Source of the DNA: Dermacentor variabilis
Taxonomy: Eukaryota; Arthropoda; Arachnida; Ixodida; Ixodidae
Direction of reading: 5' to 3'
Length of the DNA: 64,000 nt
Assembly: GCF_050947875.1 (NCBI RefSeq)
Contig: NW_027460291.1
Location: 21,417,368-21,481,367 of the forward strand
Notes under the pieces: model-generated
The model's database searches: none
What the model saw: only the letters and a program-made list of their open reading frames with translations
What the model was told of the DNA's origin: nothing
Part shown: positions 57,977 through 64,000 of the stretch, one piece after another
Layout of the letters: each line of letters begins with the position of its first letter
Position numbering within the stretch: the first letter of the stretch is position 1
Position numbers and translations under genes: made by a program

Positions 57977-57989
57977 TTGATTATTCTCT

Positions 57990-58570
57990 GGATGGCATCC
58001 ATCTTAAAAGAATATCGCTGTATAAATACTTTGATGTCTTCTAACCGAACATCTTTCATGGTCTACAGATATTGAATATATTAATGGGAAAGCCCTAAAA
58101 AACTAGGTAATATGCGCCGTACTTTAGCTAAGACCCCCGCGATACTAAACTGCTGTTATATAAAACGCTAATTCGCCCTGTCCTATAATAAGCATCTGTC
58201 GTTTCGTGCCCTTACAAACAAGGTGAAAAAGCTCGCTCAATAACGTTCAATGAAAGTCTATTCGTTTCATTTGCCAAAATTACAGCCGCACTTTCTCGCC
58301 AACACTGGCTCAACAATCATTGAAGATTAAGCCATTTCACGTTATCACATTGAAGCCCTACACTTTATATGCAATTCATAACTCCACCTCTGGTCTTTCT
58401 GATTGTAACTATATCGAATTTACTAAAGCAGGTTATGCCCGTAGCTCCCACACCTTGAACATAATACCTATTTATCTCTGTGCTAGCACATTCAAGTGCA
58501 ATTTTTTTCACGTATAATAGATCTTTGGGATTCTCTACCGGGTAACAGTCGTTCACTATCACTAAAATGC
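57990..58570 (+). pseudogene. LINE1 ORF2 part 4: thumb and C-terminus
   Basis: In broken frames, DGIHLKRISLYKYF (about 57990) continues the sequence cut by the SINE. The C-terminal block at about 58420-58545 reads SHTLNIIPIYLCASTFKCNF and then LWDSLPG, matching the end of related LINEs (for example WNELP in LINE3). The exact 3' end is not clear. Confidence 0.65.
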
Positions 58571-58689
58571 ACCACGGGCACGGTGACCATCATCTTGCAC
58601 ACAGTGCTGTGAACTTAAATTCTTTCTGCCTCCGTGAGGGCTCTGAGGTGTCGGAAAGGCGGCCACAAAAACGTGGCGATGTAGTGCAA

Positions 58690-59984
58690 ATCTTCAATTT
58701 GTAGCTAGCCCTCCAAAATCGGTGCTGCCCTTTTCTTCAATTTTGTGACCACCGATGTGCATCCAGGAGCAACAGTTAGATGTCCCTTCAGCCGCCGGTA
58801 GTAGAGCAGTACCAGCGGCCGTGTCGGCAGGTTCTCTTGTTCGTGCTTGTCACGGGCCTCCCTGAACGGCTCCAAGAAATTACCAACATCCTTGAGAGTG
58901 GCACTGTCAACGCGCTCCATCAGTGTATTGTCCCTGGTTTCAAGAACAGATTCAATCTCGTCGTACTACGCTACTAGGGAACTTATCATGACCAGGCGTG
59001 AATTCCATCTCGTGCATACTTCTTGGCCCACGCCATGTGGTAGTTGGTTGGAGAGTCCACACTGCTTTAGGAACGTAACAATTGTTTTTACCTTTTAAGT
59101 TGCTTGGATAACACGGGAAGGCACTGAATGAGGTATACGTCGTCAAACGTATGCCGGAGGAAGGTGTTCAGTATGTGGACAGTGCAATTCATTCTGGGAA
59201 AAGTACGCAATGCACTAATAATGTTCGCCCCTTGGTGAGTTACGAGCACTACCTTTTCCTACGTGGCCTCCTCGTATCCTAGCTTTGCACACCTGCGTAC
59301 GATCTCTTTTCTAATGTTCTCTCCAGTTTTCTTCTCGGGATCGAAGTCAGAGGTGAAAAGGACAAAGCTGCCACTTCTTGTCAATGTAGTGAACAGTAAC
59401 GCTTGTGTACGCCACCTCCTTATAATCATCAGTCCACATGCGAGCACAACGCCTTTCTTCCGTTGCCTGCTGCATATCTGGCTTCAACGATTCTCTGAGT
59501 GGACCAACCATTTCAGCCACCTTGTGAGAAACTGTTGCAGGGTGTGGGAGGACATCTTTCGCAGGTGCGGTTCCATGTCGTGCACCAACAGAATTCAGTT
59601 CGTCGGCTAGGCTCAACAACCCTGTGTCCCATACAATGTCGAAAGGCTTTATATCCTTCACGCACCCGCAAACGCAAGCAGTAGAAATAGTTTCCTTCAC
59701 GCTACCAGTTACACAGGGTTTCTTCGGTTGATAAAACGACGTTATGGCAGCACATTCCGGAGCCACCTTACACTTGTGGCGGCTCAGATGGGATGTACCC
59801 GCCTTCGCACTATCGTAGGTGAGGAAGCGCTTGCAGTTCTTGAACTGCACGTGTGCTACAGGCGTGAGTGTTTAGGAGTCAAGAAGTTGAAAAAATCTTT
59901 TCGCACATCACTTTTTCCACCGTCTTTCCAGATGAGCACCAGCTCCCCGGATTCGATGTCTTTCTTTAAGCTTGTGACGTCCAT
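58690..59984 (-). pseudogene. hAT-type transposase (BED finger and fragments)
   Basis: A Met at 59984 opens a short N-terminal frame (DIESGELVLIWKDGGKSDVR) that stops near 59855. The next frame (59850-59347) starts with a BED-type zinc finger, QFKNCKRFLTYDSAKAGTSH followed by LSRHKCK, and continues with PATVSHKVAEMVGPLRESLK and MWTDDYKEVAYTSVTVHYID, the hAT catalytic-domain region with its first Asp. Downstream pieces include VTHQGANIISALR (second Asp replaced by His), HILNTFLR and DSATLKDVGNFLEPFREARD. These blocks follow hAT order; the C-terminal dimerisation domain was not found. Several frameshifts and about 430 codons against roughly 600 usual show a remnant. Confidence 0.75.
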
Positions 59985-60076
59985 TGTAGCAGATGACACT
60001 TAGGCATGGCAGCAGCGATCTGAAATGAAACAGCAATGGTCAGGCTTCAGCATAGGAAAGTTGAAGAACCAACGCA

Positions 60077-60180
60077 GCACAGGGTGTCTACCAAGTTGAC
60101 ATTTTCGAATTCCCCGAGATTCACATGTTTTCCCTGAGTGCTTTTGCTAAATTCCCCTGAGTGGCACACAACTTTCTTTT
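60077..60180 (+). repeat. Orphan hAT-like terminal sequence
   Basis: CAGGGTGTCTACCAAGTTGA at 60077-60096, followed by several TTCCCC/TTTTCCCTGAG repeats, looks like the end of a hAT element (CAGGG start). It points inward to the right, away from the transposase at 58690-59984, and no matching right end was seen, so the link is uncertain. Confidence 0.35.
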
Positions 60181-61205
60181 AGGTCAAGGCGGACGCACAC
60201 CCCATGTCACCGGATGCCTTCACTCTCTAACAAGCATATTTAAAAAAAGGCGATATAATACTGTTTGAATGGTACGGAGTAATGTTTATTTCATTCAAAA
60301 CGAAAACAGTAGAGATTAGTAAAACGCGCAGTGAAATAAATATCTTCGAAAGAGTGGTAAAACCCATTTCGCAGCGAGTTATATTTTTACATACGAATAA
60401 TAAAAAGATGCTTACAGAAGCAAATATTTCAGAACGTGAGATATTTCTATCTACTAATAGCAAACTTATTATTTAGGGCCAGAACTTTGGGACAAATTCG
60501 AAACGTGCCGCCTTCCTGGAGTTGGTATAGACAACTTGACAGCGGCATTATCTTTGCAGGCCTTCTTCGACGATTCGGTGTAGGTACGGCACACACCGCA
60601 GGGCCCACACAGGAGTTGGAGCTTGGCCGTGGTAGCTGGATCAATGGTTACTGGATGGCCTACGCTCGAGGTTTACGATGATGGTGGTACTCCCCAGGCT
60701 TTGGTCGTTGATGCTCTTGAAGAACAGGCGTCAAACGCGAACTACGCGCTAGCATTGGCAGCTCGTGACTCGCAAGTCGCCGCTCAAGAAAAAACGAAAA
60801 AACAGCAAAGCCTTCGGCGGCGGTGGGACTCGACCATCCTGATTGGTAGATTGTAATATCGCGAGGCCCGCCGAGTGGCGCGGCGATCCTGCGCAGCGAA
60901 GCGGGAAAGCCAAAGCACAGCCACGACCCGTCGTGAGCGCAGCCCATTGTTAGAGTAAATGGAGAAAAAAAGCTTCTCGTTCCTCCGTGGTGCAGCGTAA
61001 GGCTCTGCTCCTAGGCGGCCGGTTGAGAACATGCGTGCAATCATCAATGGATGTAGCGCCACATTTCGGCCCCGTGACGAATTATCTTACGTCATCATTT
61101 TACCAATTCGCCTTTGAAAAATCAGCAAGTCGCGAACGCGCTTACGACGCGCTGAAAGCATTAATTACGCGGATTTAGGTAAAGCAGGGAAAACACGGGA
61201 AAGGC
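60181..61205. other. Unassigned DNA
   Basis: AT-rich to about 60480, then mixed. No domain was recognised in the short frames on either strand. Confidence 0.35.
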
Positions 61206-61416
61206 GTTTAAGGCTAGTAGCGCCGCTCAGGACGAGCAAAAAAGGAAAGAGGTAGGGGTAATCAAAGGGAGCGGAAAACAGGGTGAGCGCTAATCAAAAG
61301 GAGCGGAAAACAGGGTGAGCGCTAATCAAAGGGAGCGGAAAACAGGGTGAGCGCTAATCAAAGGGAGCGGAAAACAGGGTGAGCGCTCGTCCTGAGCGGC
61401 GCTATCAGCCTTAAAC
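61206..61416. mobile_element. Fold-back element: 32-bp inverted ends around a 32-bp tandem repeat
   Basis: The left end 61206-61237 and right end 61385-61416 are inverted copies with two mismatches (shared CGCCGCTCAGGACGAGC). Between them, four copies of a 32-bp unit (GAGCGGAAAACAGGGTGAGC core) start at 61269, 61301, 61333 and 61365 and are almost identical. ACGGGAAAGGCG-like sequence lies on both outer sides (about 61195-61206 and 61457-61468), possibly by chance. Confidence 0.85.
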
Positions 61417-61700
61417 AGTTATGTCATACCAACTCGCCCAAACTGCCACGCCTTTGACGGGAAAGGCGGGAGATGGAAATTCAAGACGGTGAGCAAAACG
61501 AGAACAAGGTGAAAGCCGGAGTTAACGTTTCGACAAGTGGACTTGTCTTCTTCAAGGCGACATATGCTTTCCTCGCCACAGTATATATGGGTGGGGTTCT
61601 TCTAAAGGGGAGAGGGTGTAAGCAACACCCTCTGGAGTACTTAAGGCCTTCTGGCTGACCCTCTCCCCTTGAGCTACGTCACGCAAAAGAAGCCACCATA
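61417..61700. repeat. Possible Penelope-like element UTR fragment
   Basis: Contains CATACCAACTCGCCCAAACT and GTTTCGACAAGTGGACTTGT, which I associate with ends of tick Penelope-like elements; a complementary GGGCGAGTTGG occurs near 16817. A 13-bp inverted repeat (AAGGGGAGAGGGT at 61605-61617; its complement at 61658-61670) lies within. Confidence 0.35.
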
Positions 61701-62037
61701 GAAGTTCCGTGCAGCGTGCTACGAAGCTACGAGCGGCGCACCTGTGTTGAAAATGAAGCGCGGAAGATAGACGATGGTTAACCCCGGCTATTCGGAGAAG
61801 ACCGAGGGGACGACGGCGGCGACAATTCAGTTAGTTCCAGGAGCCCTGCCGCTCCTTGAATAGCTTCGGAATTAAACAAATCCCGGCATGCTCGGCCATG
61901 CTGTTGCATGCTTCCGAACACACATTTTTTTTCTCTAGACGTGACCAGTGCATGTAGTCTCAACACATGTGCTGCGCTTGCGATTGTGTGTACCGCGAGT
62001 CTTAATTGCCCCGGGATGTGGAGTGCCATGCCAAAAT
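61701..62037. other. Unassigned DNA upstream of the THAP fragment
   Basis: No recognised feature; may include the 5' UTR of the THAP-like sequence. Confidence 0.3.
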
Positions 62038-62484
62038 ATGCCGAATAAGTGCTGCGTACCCAATTGCCAGAGCAATTACATATACAAATCGGGGCAGAAA
62101 AATCATGTCTTCAAGTGGCCGCAACATGAAGAAGCCCAGAATACCTGGATTAGGTCACTACCACGTGCAGACTTCGTTGTATTACCGCACTCCAGGGTAA
62201 GGTGCTCAGAACTTCGTTAAATAGTTACTTTTAAAAAACACGGAAAGGTTAATTGCTCAATTACAGCAAGTGCCTTTACAGAAAGTGATGATTCCTCAGA
62301 GTTCGACCCTTACGAGGATAGACATAAATGTGAATTTGTTTTAAGGCACCTTTTGCGGTGTAGCATGAATATTTTATTGAAGAAATACTGCTGCAAGATG
62401 AATGACAAAATATTGGATATCAATGCTAAGGCAATGAAGAGAAAAGCTGAAACTCTGCGCTATAAGGCAGCTGTTTCCTCGTAA
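62038..62484 (+). pseudogene. THAP zinc-finger gene fragment
   Basis: Met at 62038 starts PNKCCVPNCQSNY, then HVFKWPQHEEAQNTWIRSLP and a VLPHSRVRCSELR stretch. This is the THAP pattern: C-x4-C near the N-terminus, an invariant Trp in the middle and a final C-x2-H pair; here the last His is lost (CSELR, then TAA at 62218-62220). Another open stretch, 62233-62484, follows without a Met: Ser/Asp-rich, then a basic helix (LLKKYCCKMNDKILDINAKA), possibly a coiled coil. THAP fingers bind DNA in P-element-like transposases and in host regulators; which of these this was I cannot say. AATAAA at 62625 may be its polyadenylation signal. Confidence 0.65.
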
Positions 62485-63190
62485 ATAGCTGCACGATTGT
62501 TTTATATCCCATTTCTAAATTTATTTGAGTTGTTGTAAATTATTGGACTGCGGTAATTAGTGTGTCGAAACCGAAATTATTCGTTTAAGCATAATCTATA
62601 TTGGAATAAGTACGTGTGTCCCCAATAAAGTTGATCATACGCAATTGGGACGCTAATCGGGTGCGTTACATTCATCGTTGTCGTGCCATAAAACCATAAA
62701 TACAAAATACAGAAAGAAAGGTTTTTAAGGATTCAATTTATTTGAAGTACTAGGTATGAAGTATAGGGTATAATAACAATAATTCATTAAAAAACGTGCA
62801 TTACAAAGACGACAAAGCGCGACGCTATAAAAAGCTGCTGGCATCAATACTTGCACAAGCTTTACATAGCTGCTTTGTATCTGTGCCTCTAAATAAATGC
62901 TTTGTAAGGTGTCTGCTGCTCATTCCGCAGTTCCGACTGGAGAAAAAATGTGGAGTGGTCAATGGAAGCATACTGCTGCTAGGTGAACGAAGCCGCGATC
63001 CCTTCATTCAACCCGTATCCCCAAGCGCGCCGCGGCCTCTTCTCCGTGACGTCACTCACCGGGCACTCAGGCCTTCTTGTCTAAGGGGCGTTGGTTTAAG
63101 GCGGGTGTGTGCGGCCAGGAGCGAAGGTGTGTAGCGCCTCGAATCTGGAATAAAGGAATGCTGTGCACAAGGCCAGGAACCCGGCCATCT
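62485..63190. other. Unassigned DNA, possibly Penelope-like 3' UTR
   Basis: AT-rich to about 62800. The GC-richer part 62990-63190 lies directly downstream of the minus-strand Penelope-like frame and may be its 3' UTR. Confidence 0.3.
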
Positions 63191-63191
63191 G

Positions 63192-64000
63192 TCAATCACG
63201 TGTCAACGCACGCGTGTTAGCCGGCGTGTCATCAGCGTTGACACCCCGGCTGAAAAAAAAGAAAGAGCAAAAAAAGTACGCTAAGAAACCAAACGAAGTG
63301 TTGTTCCCTATAGCTTGAAATTTACCATAGCGAATACATTCTAAACCTCCGTTTGACACGTTTATGCCTACTGGTTGCAATGTCTTGAACTTATGGATAA
63401 GGTGTGATTCTCTATATTTGCTTTCTCGTTCAGAACGGAAATTTGACTGTAAGATGTAGAGTTTAAGTTCATCAAAGCTATGACCTGGTTTGTTGAAATG
63501 CTCGGCGACGGCTTTGAGAACCTTTTTAGCTGTGTCCGCGCGATGTCCGTTTAATCTGACGTTCATTGATAGTCCTATTTCACCGATATATTGTTTCTTA
63601 CAGAAGGAACATTCAAGCATATAAATCGCATCTGAACTTGTACAATGAAGCTAGATTTTGTTTCGTGTGTATAACTATTTGCGGTGCTTTTAATTTTAAT
63701 GTTACTTTGAAGGTGCCTGCAGGTTTTGCACCTGGGGCGACAACATTCGTTTATTACGGGGAAATGTTGTTGGCTGACTTTTGCGTGCACTAACATGTCT
63801 TTAAAGTTCCTGTTTCGGCGATAGGTAACCCTAGGTACATCCGCGAACGCTTTTCTCAGACGCTCGTTACTTGATAATATTGAGTGGTATTTTCGTAGGA
63901 TGTTGTTTATGTTTGGGAGTGCATTAGGATATTCTGTTATAAAGGCCGGCGGTCTGTCAGATTCTGGTCTGGGCTGTTTCTTCGCCAATTCCGACTGTCT
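63192..64000 (-). pseudogene. Penelope-like element: RT C-terminus, linker and GIY-YIG domain (runs off window)
   Basis: Minus-strand frame 63988-63575 holds the end of the RT region and linker: PPAFITEYPNALPNINNILR, RKAFADVPRVTYRRNRNFKD and a Cys cluster, CCRPRCKTC. A one-base shift near 63636 moves to frame 63620-63192 with the GIY-YIG core YMLECSFCKKQYIGEIG, then VRLNGHR, HFNKPGHSFDELKLYILQ and RESHLIHKFKTLQPVGINV. In Penelope-like elements the GIY-YIG nuclease is fused C-terminal to RT through such a CxxC linker. The RT core lies beyond the window. Only one frameshift is seen, so this copy is younger than the one at 33.6 kb. Confidence 0.85.

Larger units (their letters stand above)
47613..58570 (+). 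mobile_element. LINE1: CR1/L2-like LINE split by three nested insertions
   Basis: After removal of insertions at 50082-52692 (minus-strand LINE), 53383-57505 (LINE2) and 57742-57989 (SINE plus one target copy), the remaining pieces total about 4 kb and read in order: 5' UTR with a repeated unit, ORF1 with a decayed 2A motif, endonuclease, RT and a C-terminal region. Continuity is shown where YFQSVF-coding sequence appears on both sides of the first insertion, and where the GPF/LFVIYINDLP-coding sequence is split by LINE2. It is the oldest element here and fully broken. Confidence 0.85.

Noticed and set aside
61231..61390. CRISPR-like array at the 32-bp repeats
   Set aside because: The units are directly adjacent without spacers, and the sequence is eukaryotic.

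Overview
This window reads as repeat-dense, non-coding DNA from a eukaryote, most probably a hard tick (Ixodidae). The inference rests on three copies of a tRNA-headed SINE that I recognise as Ruka-like, a family described from ixodid ticks, and on the mix of transposons: RTE, CR1/L2-like and I-clade LINEs, Gypsy, Penelope-like elements with GIY-YIG domains, hAT and THAP fragments. I found no bacterial-style genes and no convincing intact host gene. Nearly every protein-like stretch belongs to a mobile element, and almost all are broken by frameshifts or stops. Many long open frames, above all at 12.2-15.2 kb, are composition artefacts.

Layout. 0-12 kb: unassigned DNA with one SINE (2.1 kb), a decayed LINE (4.9-6.1 kb) and a decayed minus-strand Gypsy pol (about 10.2-12.2 kb) carrying a nested RTE 3' fragment. 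12.2-15.2 kb: a tandem array of about 8.5 units of roughly 345 bp, rich in alternating purine/pyrimidine. 15.2-20 kb: a perfect 34-bp hairpin, an (AT)n tract and unassigned DNA. 20.1-25.5 kb: a SINE, then a Gypsy element with both short LTRs. 25.8-27.8 kb: an I-clade LINE with an RNase H domain. 28.1-28.7 kb: a GC-rich block resembling a TATA-less promoter plus first exon. 28.7-33.6 kb: mostly unassigned. 33.6-36.6 kb: a Penelope-like GIY-YIG fragment, then a second I-clade LINE. 40.5-43.8 kb: a nearly full-length RTE LINE on the minus strand. 46.5-47.2 kb: an unrecognised 95-codon ORF and a second SINE type. 47.6-58.6 kb: a nest of LINEs. 58.7-64 kb: hAT, fold-back, THAP and Penelope-like remnants.

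The most interesting region is 47.6-58.6 kb. A CR1/L2-like LINE of about 4 kb (LINE1) was split by three later insertions: a 5'-truncated minus-strand LINE, a full-length related LINE (LINE2) and a Ruka-like SINE. LINE2 starts ORF1 with a short basic/hydrophobic leader that ends in a canonical 2A-like ribosome-skipping motif (GDVELNPGP). LINE1 has the same architecture with a decayed motif (GDFEFNPSP). Both carry a partly duplicated 5' UTR unit. This suggests a tick LINE lineage whose ORF1 is made as a signal/2A leader plus an RNA-binding protein. 2A-like motifs are known in some APE-type LINEs of other animals; whether this tick lineage has been described I cannot tell.

Coordinates of degraded elements are approximate. 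Clade names come from motif recognition by eye, not from a search.
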